Assembly (NCBI GenBank): GCA_963677505.2
Contig: CAXXWB010000037.1
Coordinates: forward strand, 87,110 to 151,109
Direction of reading: 5' to 3'
Length of the DNA: 64,000 nucleotides
Origin: JBGSUZ01 sp963677505
GTDB taxonomy: Bacteria > Bacillota > Clostridia > Peptostreptococcales > Acidaminobacteraceae
Part shown: positions 1 through 10,417 of the stretch, piece by piece
How the letters are laid out: each line of letters starts with the position of its first letter
Numbering within the stretch: position 1 is the first letter of the stretch
Position numbers and translations under genes: made by a program
The notes under the pieces: model-generated
What the model was told of the DNA's origin: nothing
Databases searched by the model: none
The model's input: only the letters and a program-made list of their open reading frames with translations

Positions 1-38
1 TTATTGGAATTTTTTTGAAAAGAATAGGAGGTATCACT

Positions 39-1742
39 ATGTTTGATTTTAAAAATGCAGTTGCAGACATGATTATGAAACAAACTGAAGGACTCAATAT
101 CGATGAGATTCAATCAGCTTTAGAAATACCTAAGAATCCAGAAATGGGTGATTTAGCTTTCCCGTGCTTTAAACTGGCTAAGACATTGAGAAAGGCACCA
201 CCGGTAATTGCTACGGAACTGGCAGAGAAAATAACGCCTAATGAAGTCGTAGATCATGTAGATGCAGTGGCGGGTTACATCAACTTCACATTCAACAAAG
301 GATTTTTAGCAAAATCAGTTTTGATGACCATCCTAGAGGAAAAAGATCAATTTGGATCGTCAACTCTAGGCAATGGAAAAAAAGCAATTGTTGAGTTTTC
401 ATCAACTAATATTGCAAAGCCTTTCCATATGGGACATATCCGTTCGACAATGATTGGAAATGCTCTATACCGTATTCATCAATTTTTAGGATATGAAACA
501 ATTGGTATTAACCACCTTGGGGACTACGGGACTCAATTTGGTAAACTGATTGTGGCTTATAAAAAATGGGGCAATAAAGAATTGGTAGAAGCCAATCCAA
601 TTCCAGAATTGTTGACATTATACGTTAAGTTCCATGAACTTGCCGAAACAGACCCTTCTTACGACGATGAAGCAAGAGCTTGGTTTAGAAAGCTTGAAGA
701 AAACGATGCAGAAGCCTACGAATTATGGTCTTGGTTTAGAGAAGTCAGCCTAAAAGAATTTGACCGCGTTTACACCATGCTAGATGTTCATTTTGACTCT
801 TATGCAGGTGAAAGTTTCTATTCTGATAAAATGCCTGCAGTTCTCACAGAAATGAGAGAAAAAGGGTTAATGCAACCATCAGAAGGAGCAGAAATTGTTG
901 ATTTGGAGCCTTACGGCATGCCACCAGCGCTTATCACAAAGAAAGACGGCTCTTCCCTATACATTACGCGGGATATTGCTGCATCTATTTATAGAAAAAA
1001 TCATTACAATTTTGATAAGAATATTTATGTCGTTGGTTCCGCTCAAAAACTCCATTTCCAACAATGGATGAAAATTGTAGAGTTAATGGGACGTGAATGG
1101 GTCAAAAATTGTATTCACGTTGAATTCGGAATGGTTGCTCTTGAAGAAGGTTCAATGTCAACGCGTTCAGGTAGAATCGTCTTCTTAGAAGATGTTTTAA
1201 ATACAGCGGTAGAAAAAACGAGACAAATCATTGAAGATAAAAATCCAAACCTTGAAAATAAAGAAGGTGTGGCAAAAGCTGTAGGGATTGGTGCAATTGT
1301 CTTCCAAGAACTCTCGAACAATCGTATTAAAGATTATACCTTCTCTTGGGAAAAATCTTTGGCTTTTGAAGGTGAAACAGGTCCTTACGTTCAATATACT
1401 CATGCGAGAGCCTGCAGTGTTATTCGTAAAGCCCCGCAAAATTGGAATGCAGAACAAGCGGACTATAATCTTTTAAAAGAAAAGGCCGAAGTTGAAGTCT
1501 TAAGATTGCTCAGAAGATTCCCAGAAGTAGTTCAAGACGCAGGGGAAAAATATGAACCTTCGTTGATAACAAGATATATTGTAGATTTAGCTCAAACCTT
1601 TAACCGATTCTATCATGATCACCCGATTTTAGTAGAAGACCAAGCATTATCCTTTGCGAGAATCGCATTGGTTAATGGTGTAAGACAAACATTGAAAAAT
1701 GGTTTGTACTTAATTTCGCTAAAAGCACCGGAAAGAATGTAA
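39..1742 (+). CDS. argS: Arginyl-tRNA synthetase
   Basis: Class I aminoacyl-tRNA synthetase that charges tRNA-Arg in the cytoplasm. The 567-residue protein has the usual family length. The N-terminal additional domain spans about residues 1-100. The HIGH signature appears as HMGH near residue 130, inside FSSTNIAKPFHMGHIRST. The KMSKS loop is degenerate (MSTRSG near residue 373), as is common in ArgS. The anticodon-binding DALR domain forms the last 120 or so residues. The ATG at 39 is chosen because AGGAGG lies at 27-32; an in-frame TTG at 15 has no such site. A strong terminator follows, so it is probably the last gene of its unit. Whatever regulates it lies outside the window. Confidence 0.97.
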   Translation: MFDFKNAVADMIMKQTEGLNIDEIQSALEIPKNPEMGDLAFPCFKLAKTLRKAPPVIATELAEKITPNEVVDHVDAVAGYINFTFNKGFLAKSVLMTILEEKDQFGSSTLGNGKKAIVEFSSTNIAKPFHMGHIRSTMIGNALYRIHQFLGYETIGINHLGDYGTQFGKLIVAYKKWGNKELVEANPIPELLTLYVKFHELAETDPSYDDEARAWFRKLEENDAEAYELWSWFREVSLKEFDRVYTMLDVHFDSYAGESFYSDKMPAVLTEMREKGLMQPSEGAEIVDLEPYGMPPALITKKDGSSLYITRDIAASIYRKNHYNFDKNIYVVGSAQKLHFQQWMKIVELMGREWVKNCIHVEFGMVALEEGSMSTRSGRIVFLEDVLNTAVEKTRQIIEDKNPNLENKEGVAKAVGIGAIVFQELSNNRIKDYTFSWEKSLAFEGETGPYVQYTHARACSVIRKAPQNWNAEQADYNLLKEKAEVEVLRLLRRFPEVVQDAGEKYEPSLITRYIVDLAQTFNRFYHDHPILVEDQALSFARIALVNGVRQTLKNGLYLISLKAPERM

Positions 1743-1765
1743 TATAAAAAGAACGTAATATATTT

Positions 1766-1811
1766 GGAATCCTGTCGCAATGCCTATTGCAACAGGATTC
1801 CTTTCTTTTTC
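1766..1811 (+). terminator. Intrinsic terminator after argS
   Basis: GGAATCCTGT pairs with ACAGGATTCC, and an inner GCAAT/ATTGC stem closes on a 4-nt loop. A T-rich tract follows to about 1811. It separates argS from the bacillithiol operon. Confidence 0.9.
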
Positions 1812-1836
1812 CATTAAGGACGTATAAATTGGAGTA

Positions 1837-1845
1837 TGATATAAT
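1837..1845 (+). promoter_or_regulatory. Extended -10 promoter of the bshC operon
   Basis: TGATATAAT is an extended -10 (TG-n-TATAAT) with no good -35 at 17 bp. It lies just after the argS terminator and about 60 bp before the bshC start. Confidence 0.6.
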
Positions 1846-1906
1846 AATAGAATGGAATGAATTTTATCGTATTCAAAGAATAACGAAAGATAGGGGACAA
1901 CCATAT

Positions 1907-3562
1907 ATGAGTACCTACACAATTTTTAAAGGCGCTTCAAAGGCCTATGTAGACAATGATCCAAAGATGAATGCGTTGTATCCGTTAAATTTTAATAGAC
2001 CAGAAGATTTTAAATATAGAATTGAATGGTTGGATAACCGAGAGGCGTGGATTGCCTCTGAAAAAGTTGCTGAGGTTCTAAAAAACTATAATCAAAGTCT
2101 TGGCTGCGGGTCACTAACACAAGATAATATTGAAGCTCTACGAGAGGGCGCCCTTGCAGTTGTAACGGGTCAGCAAGCTGGCGTATTTACAGGGGCCCTT
2201 TACACGGTTTATAAAGCCATCACAGCTATTAAATTAGCTAAAGAATTGTCCAAAGAATACAACCGAAAAGTGATTCCTATATTTTGGATTGCATCAGAAG
2301 ATCACGACTTTCAAGAAATACACTTGTTGAAGCATTTTGCCGATGGAAAGGTCAATACGTATTCTATCGATAAAAAAGCTTCAGACGTCATTCAAAAGTA
2401 TGTTCCTCAAAATATGAAACAGGGACAAATGAAAGCTTCTATTGGGCATTTAAAGGTAACGCCGGAGGTCTTCCAAACGGTTGAAACCCTTCTAAACCAA
2501 GCGGCTCAAGATGAAATAGAGAATCTTGAAACCCTTCTTAAGACCACCTTGTTAGAGAATGACACCCTCAGCAATTGGTTTGGCAGATTGATGATGAAAC
2601 TCTTCAATGAGTATGGCTTAGTTTTTGTTGACCCTATGCTCACAGAGCTTAGAGCCCTTGAAGTACCCATGTTTGAGAGAACTTTAGATGCCAATGAAGA
2701 AATAGTCAAAGCCCTTGAGACACAAAAAGAAAAGGTTGAAGCCCTTGGATTTAAACCTTCTTTAGACTTCGACAGCACAGGTCTTAATCTCTTCTATTAC
2801 ATAAATGGAGAGAGACTGCCTATCAAAAAGACAGAGGGTATGTGGACGGTTCAACATCAGCAGGAGACATTAGCCTTTTCGGAGATAGAACTGATTGCTA
2901 TGATGAGAAATGAGCCAAATCGCTTCAGTACCAATGTGGTATTAAGACCAATCGTTCAAGATATGCTCTTTAATACAGTCGCCTACATTGGTGGACCTGG
3001 TGAAATTGCCTACTACAGTCAGTTGGCACAAGTGTATTCACAATTTAATTTAGAAATGCCTATTATTTACCCAAGGGAGAACTTTACAGTAATCACCGAA
3101 GAACTCTCAGAAAAAATGGGAAGTTTAAATGTAGAGGCAGAAGCCTTTTTAATTTGTGGCGTAGAAGCTGTAAGAGATAAGGTATTGGATTTAAAAGATG
3201 ATATACGTATTGACGACACCTTTAACCAGTACATTAAGAGTATCAGCGAAGGTTATGACCAATTGGTCGCGGAAATAGAGAAAATCAGCCCAGAAATTCG
3301 TAGCCTTACGGAAAAGAATAAGGGTATGATTATAAATCAAGTGGCATATCTTCAAGAAAAAGCACACCGTTTCCACAGAAGAAATCACAAAGATCTTTTA
3401 AAATCTTTAAGCGATGTAGAAATGCAACTGGTTCCAGAAGGTGGCTTACAAGAAAGAACCCTTAGCGTATTACAATACTACGGAAAACAAGGAGAATCTT
3501 TCATCGATTATTTACTTAACGAATTACCTTTAGATCACAAACACCGTATTATCAGACTATAG
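1907..3562 (+). CDS. bshC: Bacillithiol biosynthesis cysteine-adding enzyme BshC
   Basis: Putative last enzyme of bacillithiol synthesis, adding cysteine to glucosaminyl-malate. The 551-residue length is typical. The family signatures are clear: VVTGQQAGVFTG near residue 85 and PIFWIASEDHDF near residue 127. The C-terminal half carries the expected coiled-coil region (about 440-520) ahead of the terminal basic segment. The ATG at 1907 is preferred, with AGGGGA about 10 bases upstream. A longer open frame reaches back to 1787, but it overlaps the promoter and terminator stem. bshA follows 14 bases after the stop, so the two pathway genes are co-transcribed. bshB, the deacetylase, is not in the window. 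Confidence 0.93.
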   Translation: MSTYTIFKGASKAYVDNDPKMNALYPLNFNRPEDFKYRIEWLDNREAWIASEKVAEVLKNYNQSLGCGSLTQDNIEALREGALAVVTGQQAGVFTGALYTVYKAITAIKLAKELSKEYNRKVIPIFWIASEDHDFQEIHLLKHFADGKVNTYSIDKKASDVIQKYVPQNMKQGQMKASIGHLKVTPEVFQTVETLLNQAAQDEIENLETLLKTTLLENDTLSNWFGRLMMKLFNEYGLVFVDPMLTELRALEVPMFERTLDANEEIVKALETQKEKVEALGFKPSLDFDSTGLNLFYYINGERLPIKKTEGMWTVQHQQETLAFSEIELIAMMRNEPNRFSTNVVLRPIVQDMLFNTVAYIGGPGEIAYYSQLAQVYSQFNLEMPIIYPRENFTVITEELSEKMGSLNVEAEAFLICGVEAVRDKVLDLKDDIRIDDTFNQYIKSISEGYDQLVAEIEKISPEIRSLTEKNKGMIINQVAYLQEKAHRFHRRNHKDLLKSLSDVEMQLVPEGGLQERTLSVLQYYGKQGESFIDYLLNELPLDHKHRIIRL

Positions 3563-3576
3563 AAGGACGTGTCATT

Positions 3577-4701
3577 ATGAAAATAGGAATCTGTTGTTAT
3601 CCATCTTATGGTGGAAGTGGCGTAGTTGCAACAGAATTGGGTATCCATTTGGCGAAGCGAGGACATGAAGTACATTTCATTACTTATGATAAACCTTTTC
3701 GACTAGGGGAATTTCACCCAAATGTGTATTACCATGTATTTGAAACGCCTAATTACCCAGTGTTTAAGCATCCGCCATATATCATGGCTTTGGCCAATAA
3801 AATATACGAAGTGGCAAAAAGAGAATCTTTAGATATTATCCATGCACATTATGCTGTTCCTCACGCTACTGCTATTTTTCTCGCCAAACAGATGTTAGGT
3901 GGGAAAATTAAAACAGTGACCACCCTCCACGGAACGGACGTGACCATTATGTCTGAGGACCCTGCGCTTAAAGAAATTACAGAGTTTAGTTCAAACTCTT
4001 GCGATGCCCTAACGGCAGTTTCGGAAGATTTAAGAAAACAGACCTTAGATACTTTAAATATAAAGCTACCAATCAGTACCATTTACAATTTTGTAGATTC
4101 TAAAGAATATACAAGGGAATGTACTTGTGACGTTCGGAGTTGTATGAAAATTGGTCCAGAGGAAAAAGTACTGATTCATGTATCAAACTTTAGACCTGTG
4201 AAGCGAATCAAAGACGTGATGGAAGTTTTTAATGGTGTATTGAAAGAAGTCTCCGCCCATTTATTACTAGTAGGAGATGGTCCGGATATTCGTATTGCTT
4301 ACGATTTTGCAGATCAAATGAACATCAGAGATCGGGTTCATTTCTTAGGCAAACAGAACAATGTAGTCTCATTGCTATCTTGTAGCCAATTATTTTTACT
4401 GCCATCAGAAAAGGAAAGTTTTGGGCTAGCGGCTCTTGAAGCTATGTCCTGTGAAGTCCCTGTCATCGCCACCAAAACTGGTGGTATTCCAGAAGTGGTC
4501 ATTCATGGAGAAACAGGATTTTTATCAGACATTGGAGATGTAGAAGATATGACTAGAAATGCTGTTAAGCTCTTAAAGGATACCGAGCTACATCAGCAAT
4601 TTGCCAAAAGAGGACGGGTCCACGTTTCGGAACACTTCAATGAGCGGTCAATTGTGGATCAGTATATTGAGCTTTATCAATCTTTACTGGACCAGGACTA
4701 A
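3577..4701 (+). CDS. bshA: N-acetyl-alpha-D-glucosaminyl L-malate synthase BshA
   Basis: GT4-family glycosyltransferase (GT-B fold) catalysing the first bacillithiol step: transfer of GlcNAc from UDP-GlcNAc to L-malate. The 374-residue protein begins with the family signature YPSYGGSGVVATELG (residues 8-22), the UDP-sugar/malate loop. It has the retaining-GT E-x7-E motif in EKESFGLAALE near residue 280, followed by TGGIPEVV. The pair bshC-bshA is diagnostic, because generic GT4 enzymes do not sit next to bshC. The ATG at 3577 has GAAGGACG upstream. The next gene begins 27 bases after the stop and is probably in the same transcript. Confidence 0.95.
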   Translation: MKIGICCYPSYGGSGVVATELGIHLAKRGHEVHFITYDKPFRLGEFHPNVYYHVFETPNYPVFKHPPYIMALANKIYEVAKRESLDIIHAHYAVPHATAIFLAKQMLGGKIKTVTTLHGTDVTIMSEDPALKEITEFSSNSCDALTAVSEDLRKQTLDTLNIKLPISTIYNFVDSKEYTRECTCDVRSCMKIGPEEKVLIHVSNFRPVKRIKDVMEVFNGVLKEVSAHLLLVGDGPDIRIAYDFADQMNIRDRVHFLGKQNNVVSLLSCSQLFLLPSEKESFGLAALEAMSCEVPVIATKTGGIPEVVIHGETGFLSDIGDVEDMTRNAVKLLKDTELHQQFAKRGRVHVSEHFNERSIVDQYIELYQSLLDQD

Positions 4702-4728
4702 GAAGAGGTTATCTCAACGAGGAGCGCT

Positions 4729-6525
4729 ATGAAAATTATTTTAACTACCCTTAACTCAAAATTTACACATACCTCATTAGCCCTACGACTGATAGGAAAC
4801 TGGCTTAACGAGAGAAATATTCCTTCCAAATGGTTGGAATATACCATTAATACACCCATCTATCAAATCATTGGTGACCTATACCGAGAACAGCCGGACT
4901 TACTAATTTTTTCAGTCTATATCTGGAATGGCAGAGAAACAAGAATGATTGCCAATGAATTAAAGAAACTTCTTCCCAATTGTAGAATCGTCTTTGGGGG
5001 GCCAGAAGTGAGTTTTGACAGCATACCCGAATTGGAAAAGAATTTATATATCGATGCAATCGTCTTTGGAGAAGGGGAACGGGCTGTAGAGCAACTCATT
5101 CAAGAATGGACTAAATCAGCGGATAGTGTCCACTTGGAGTCGGTCTCTGGGCTGACGTGGCGAAATAAAGGCCAAGTTATCATGAACGGACCCCAAGAGC
5201 CCCTCAATATGGACCTATTGGCCTTTCCTTACCCAGATTTGGATAAATTAAATAATCGCATACTTTATTATGAGTCTTCAAGAGGCTGTCCATTTAACTG
5301 TAGTTATTGCCTTTCTTCAGCAACTAAAGGTGTGCGGTTTAAAAGTGATGAAGCCTTTGAGGCAGACATGCTTCGCTTTTTAGAAGCAAAGGTCATGCAA
5401 GTCAAATTTATTGACCGAACGTTTAACGCAGACCCTAAACGGGGTTTACGCCTTTGGAAATGGCTGGCGGCACATGATAATGGCATAACCAATTTCCATT
5501 TTGAAATTACAGCAGAATTACTTAGACAAGAGGATTTGAACTTTCTTAGCCAGCTAAGACCAGGACTCTTCCAGTTTGAAATCGGTATACAAACCACCAT
5601 GAAAGAAGCCTCAGAGGCAGTTAATCGGAGGCTGAGCTTCGATAATTTAAAAATACCAGTAATCGCCCTATTGGCATCTGGGAATGTACACGTACACTTG
5701 GACTTAATAGCAGGCCTTCCCAATGAGTCCTATGAGAGATTTCTTCAGTCTTTTGACGAATGTATACAGTTTAGACCCTCAAGTTCTCCAACTGGGTTTT
5801 TTAAAATTGATTAAAGGTTCCCAGATTAGAAAACAAGTCCAAGAACATGGGTATGTTTATGAAGATTATCAACCTTATGAGGTTTTACAGACCAAGTGTC
5901 TAGGTTTTGATAAATTATTGATCCTAAAGGACATAGAAGTTGCCTTGGAATGCCTTCATAACAGCAAAAGGGTTCAAGCGAACCTTAGCTTTTGTTTTTA
6001 AAAAGCTTTGAAAAACCTTCTAAATTTTATGAAGCTTTTGGTCAGTGGTTACGGGATACGGGTGAACTGAGTGAAGCCATCAAGGCTGAAAAATGGTACG
6101 AACTGGTTTGGAGGTTCATGAATAGAGCTGTTGAAGAAAACCTAAATGAAAGCACTTCTCTTAACGGCAAAACAGAACTTAAACTCTGTTTATTATTAGA
6201 CTACATGTCATCTTTAGGAAAGACCCCACCCCAGTGGTTGCAGGATTCCCTTTGTGTTGAAGTAAAGGAAGATGTATTTGAACTGGCCAAATCCAATGAC
6301 TTAGTTGATAAAATACCTCATTTACAAGACTTTTCACCAAAAGAGCGTGTAAAAAGAATTAGATTTGCAGGAATTGACAAATTAACGACGAATTTACTTA
6401 TAAGTAGCCTTTCTGAACAAGTGGTGATTTCAGAAACAATTAAAATTGACGCAGGTATTATTTTGGTCGATATCAATTACAAGCATCCAGTCAGTGAACA
6501 GCATCCCATTTACATTTATGTATAG
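4729..6525 (+). CDS. B12-binding-type radical SAM protein with DUF4080 domain (two frameshifts)
   Basis: About 598 residues when the frames are joined. Residues 1-140 resemble the B12-binding Rossmann domain and start MKIILTTLNSKFTHTSLAL, typical of DUF4080 radical SAM proteins. The [4Fe-4S]/SAM motif CPFNCSYC (CX3CX2C) is at about 187-194. Frame changes occur near 5770 (after SFDECIQF, resuming at LDPQVLQLGFLKL) and near 5997, at a T-rich run (resuming at LKSFEKPSKFYEAF). The C-terminal part is the DUF4080 domain. The substrate is unknown; the family is annotated only as a radical SAM enzyme. Both breaks are single-base and the sequence on either side stays conserved, so I treat this as one gene with likely sequencing errors. 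Confidence 0.8.
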
Positions 6526-6536
6526 GAGTGAGTCCC

Positions 6537-7273
6537 TTGGAAATTATCAGAGATCTTATATCTACCAACAAGAAAATATTCGGAAGAACAGTAAAGAGTT
6601 TTAGTAAAAATTATCTTCTATTTTTGCTTGGAATTGTCTATATGGCAATTCTATTTGCAGGTTCAATGAGCGCGACAATCTTTGGGCCATTTGCTTCACT
6701 GATTATTTTTTTAATTATGGCGGCGGTCATTAGCGACTACTTGTATATTATCAATCAAGTCATTCACAATCGAAAATTCGATATAGACGATTTTAAATCG
6801 GGATTTAAGATTATTTCAGGAAAGTATACGCATTCCTATTTCTGATTTGGGTAATTCAGTTTGGCATCGATTTGTTATTGGCACCAATTTTCCCGATTTT
6901 TAGAGAATTTTATATGATCGGTGCCATCAATTTATTTATGTTGATTATTTTTAATGCAATACCAGAAACCATTTATCAGAAGTACTATTCAGAAGGTGAC
7001 ACGGTTGTTTATGCCACTCAGTTTATCAAAGAAAATGCTTTGGAGTGGTTTGCGCCCAATGTCATACTGCTAGGCATTTTATATTTGATCAGTAGCCGCT
7101 TGTCTTTATTTTTAGCGAGTTTGAACCTTTCTATTGTTGGTACCCTCATCAGCTTAGTTCTAGTTTCAGGTATTACAAGTTTTGCAATGATTTATAGAGG
7201 TTACCTCTTTGAAATGTTGACAACAACCACTAGAAGAAAAAGAGTTTTCATGAACAATATGTATAAAAACTAA
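6537..7273 (+). CDS. Multi-pass membrane protein of unknown function (one frameshift)
   Basis: I do not recognise the family. AGGAG sits about 8 bases before a TTG at 6537, which I take as the start; a GTG at 6528 overlaps the ribosome-binding site. The joined product is about 245 residues with roughly five to six hydrophobic segments: YLLFLLGIVYMAILFAG, a second that follows after a short break, IWVIQFGIDLLLAPIF, then three in the C-terminal part. The frame changes near 6840 (GKYTHSYF/stop versus LIWVIQFG). The hydrophobic pattern continues across the break, which argues for a single indel. It lies directly between the radical SAM gene and nadK in a tight gene run; no function can be inferred from that alone. 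Confidence 0.6.
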
Positions 7274-7292
7274 GAAGGAACAGGTGACGACT

Positions 7293-8118
7293 ATGCAACG
7301 CATACTTTTATATGCCAACAATAAAAAATCGTCCGTTGAAGCCAAGGAAAAATTACATGACCTACTGGTTGAAAATGGCTATGATGTCGTCACGGAAAAA
7401 GCAGACTTGATCATCGTCATTGGTGGGGATGGCACAATGCTCAGCGCCATTCGGAAGTATAGACTAAAAAAAGTTCCCTTCCTAGGTGTTAACACTGGAA
7501 GCTTGGGGTTCCTCCCCAGCATACCGCCTAATAATTTAGAAATCATAATAGACATCTTAAAAAGTGAAGATTATCAAATTCAATCCTATCCACTCCTTGA
7601 AGTGAAGTGTAAAACCGTTCACGGGGATGAAATCGATAGTTATGCCTTTAACGAAATATTGATAAAACATTTGGAACCAAGGTTAATGGAGGCTAAAATC
7701 TATATCAACAATAAACCCTTTAATTATTTTACAGGAGATGGGTTTATTGTATCCACACCCATTGGCGCCACAGGGTATGCTATTTGGGCAGGAGGCGTTG
7801 CCACTCATTCAGAACTGCCCGTCTACCAATTGACACCGCTCAACGCCAATGACAACAGCATCAATCGACCATTGAAGAGCAGTTTGATCGTTCCTATAGA
7901 AACGGTCATTGACTTTCAAATCATTAAATCAAAGTTCAGAGCAGTCATTGTAGCTTGTGATGGCAGAAAAGTGTCTGACGACTTTATCTCAGAAAATACA
8001 CGTTTGTGCAGCTCATAAAGAAGTACATATCCTCAGATGGGGAGACTATGATTACTTTGAACTCTATAAAAATAAAATTATCGACAAGAATATCAACAAC
8101 CGAGTCATCTATGATTAA
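7293..8118 (+). CDS. nadK: NAD kinase (one frameshift near the 3' end)
   Basis: ATP-dependent NAD kinase that makes NADP. The GGDG phosphate-binding motif is at residues 44-47 in IVIGGDGTML. The substrate-binding segment YFTGDGFIVSTPIGATGYA follows, then PLNANDNSINRP. An extra base near 7996 throws the frame to a stop at 8018. The correct C-terminus (AAHKEVHILRWGDYDYFELY, ending VIYD) continues in another frame to the TAA at 8116. The joined protein is about 275 residues, the compact Firmicutes form. The ATG at 7293 is preferred to the GTG at 7284, with AGGTG at 7282. Its position with bacillithiol genes suggests a redox-linked operon (inference). Confidence 0.88.
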
Positions 8119-8147
8119 AGATGACGGTTTCTATTAATGGAGGAATC

Positions 8148-9263
8148 ATGTTAGATCAATCTATTGAATCATTATTAAAGAAAAAAGCCGATGAAGTGGT
8201 CTTCATTGAACTTAAAGAAGGCAAATCCATCCAAATTAAGGATGTAACTTTAGAAGCAGGCTTACCCGTTCCAATCATGTTCAAATATGTGATCGATAAA
8301 GTAAAAGGCATATCAGAATCGGATATTCAATTAAGAAGTATTATGGAAGCAATGGCGTTCATAGTTGGAATCGATAGTGAGTTTCCCCACAAGGAAATTT
8401 ATTTGAAATTCATGAACGGCGTGGATCCGGAATTACATCAAAGTTTATATACACTTGCAATGCAAGCTTTTGAAGATGAAAAGTATATGGACGCGGCAAT
8501 TTATTTTAAATGTGCCTGGGAAATTGACCACAATCACATCGATACCCTCTTTTATTATGCAAGAGCCTGTGAATTGGCAGCTGAAAAAAGTCGTGAAGAT
8601 ACACCAACAGTAAAACTTTTGGAAGATGAAGCTTTTGAGGTCTTCTCATATATCATAGAAATTCAGCCAGATATGGCATTGGCATATTACCATCTTGGCT
8701 TCCATATGGTTAATCGCAAGTCTTACAGAGCAGCACAAGGCATTTGGGAGAAAGCAGTTTCTCTCGGCATACACGACGACGCCAAAGAGGATATCCTCAA
8801 GAACTTAACCCATCTTTGGTCTAGAATACAATATGAAGAAGGGTATACATTAGTCCTAGATGGCTTCCCAGATGAAGGGTTGGTAAAACTTCTCCCTCTA
8901 GAGGAAGATAACCCTGAATGGTGGAACTTAATGTTCTTTATTGGACTCGCGTATCGTCAAAAAGAAGATTATGATGAAGCAATCTATTATTATAAGAGAA
9001 CGCTCAACTTAAATACAGGTCACGTAGATACGTTCAATGAAATTGGACTATGCTATATGAGCATGAAACAATTTGTTTCAGCCCAAGAGTATTTTGAAGA
9101 AGCCTTAGACTGGACCCTGAGAATAGTGAACTTTTATGTAACTTAGGCATAGTGTTCTTAAATATGGGGACAAAATGATCAAGCCAAGCGCCTGATAGAG
9201 AAGGCTCATCAGATTGATCCAACAGACGAGGTTACATCGGCGTGGTTATCTCACTTGAGTTAG
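8148..9263 (+). CDS. Tetratricopeptide-repeat protein (two frameshifts near the 3' end)
   Basis: Cytosolic protein of about 370 residues with no signal peptide. Residues 95-370 hold several TPR helices, for example AAIYFKCAWEIDHNHIDTLFYYARACELA and DEAIYYYKRTLNLNTGHVDTFNEIGLCY. The N-terminal 90 residues match no domain I recognise. TGGAGGA at 8138-8144 fixes the ATG at 8148. The reading frame breaks near 9110 (a base missing before DPENSELLCNLG) and again in GGGG near 9170, then resumes GQNDQAKRLIEKAHQIDP and ends at 9263. TPR proteins are scaffolds; the partner is unknown. It is the last gene of the bshC run, before a terminator. Confidence 0.75.
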
Positions 9264-9296
9264 TACGCGTAAACCAATAGTTAAATCAATTGATTT

Positions 9297-9343
9297 AAAG
9301 ACATGAAAGAAGTTTCTTAACAACTTATTTCATGTCTTTTTTA
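9297..9343 (+). terminator. Intrinsic terminator after the TPR gene
   Basis: AGACATGAAA pairs with TTTCATGTCT and is followed by a T run. It closes the bshC-to-TPR transcription unit. Confidence 0.85.
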
Positions 9344-9359
9344 ATTCTTCTAAAATTTG

Positions 9360-9388
9360 TTGAATAGTGTCCAAAAATTATGTAAAAT
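9360..9388 (+). promoter_or_regulatory. Promoter of the ptb-iorAB operon
   Basis: TTGAAT (9360-9365), a 17-bp spacer and TAAAAT (9383-9388). Transcription would start near 9395, about 70 bases before the ptb ATG. Confidence 0.65.
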
Positions 9389-9465
9389 GAAGTGAGTTCT
9401 AAAAAAAGTAGAAGTCTTCAAAAAAACAACCACTACCATAAATCTTTAGAAAGCGAGGAGCGCTC

Positions 9466-10376
9466 ATGATCAAGAATTTTGAACAGCTCTTAGAAGCGGC
9501 AAAAGCACAAAAGAAAATGAGACTTGCAGTAGCTGCGGCTGAGGATCAAGATGTATTAGGCGCAGCGTAGTTAAAGCAGGGGAAATGGGTTTAATCGATG
9601 CAATCCTTATAGGTGATGAAGCTCAAATCAAACAACTTGCAAGTGAGAACAGTTTTGATTTATCAAAAGCAAGAATCGTTCCCACGGCAGATATATATGA
9701 ATCTGCAAAAGTAGCAGTAAAAATGGTTAAAGACGGAGAAGCAGATTTCTTAATGAAGGGTCTCCTCGATACAGCGGTATTATTGAAAGCCGTTCTGGAC
9801 AAAGAAAACGGACTTAGAACAACTAGTCAGTTGTCTCATGTAATGATTTATGATGTACCAAGCTATCACAAATTCATTTACTTAACCGATGGTGGCATGA
9901 ACATAGATCCTACTCTTGAGGAAAAAGTTAAAATCGTTAAAAATGCAATAGACGTAGCGAAGGCTCTTGGTGTTGAAACGGTAAAAGTAGCGTGTATTGC
10001 CGCTAAAGAAAAAGTTAACGAAAAAATGCCAGCAACTGTAGACGCTAAAGCTCTTGAAAATATGTGCAAAGAAGGCATATTTGGTCAAGGTGTTATCGTT
10101 GAAGGACCACTTGCAATCGACTTAGCGGTATCAGAAGAAGCTGCAAAAGTGAAAGGTTTCAAAAGTGAAATTGCTGGCGATACAGATATATTAATGGTTC
10201 CAAACATCGAAGTTGGAAATGGCATTGGAAAAACCATGACCTATATGGCAAAAGCAGAATCGGCTGGTGTCGTGATGGGTGCCAAGGTTCCGGTTGTTTT
10301 GACATCTAGAGCAGATTCTTATGAAGCAAAGCTCAATTCCATTGCATTAGGCAGTGTAGTTGCCGCTAATTTATAA
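9466..10376 (+). CDS. ptb: Phosphate butyryl/acyl-transferase (one frameshift)
   Basis: Converts an acyl-CoA and phosphate to acyl-phosphate plus CoA, for ATP formation by a kinase. The joined protein is about 303 residues, the usual Ptb length. The start MIKNFEQLLEAAKAQKKMR and the family segment SRADSYEAKLNSIALGSVVA near the C-terminus are typical of Ptb rather than Pta. A single missing base near 9567 makes an early TAG; the frame resumes as VVKAGEMGLIDAILIGDE. GAGGAG lies upstream of the ATG at 9466. No butyrate kinase gene is adjacent. Because iorAB follows directly, the substrate may be an arylacetyl-CoA or branched acyl-CoA rather than butyryl-CoA (inference). Confidence 0.88.
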
Positions 10377-10417
10377 AAGAGTATTTAGTCATCATTATTC
10401 TACAGGAGTGTGAGAAA

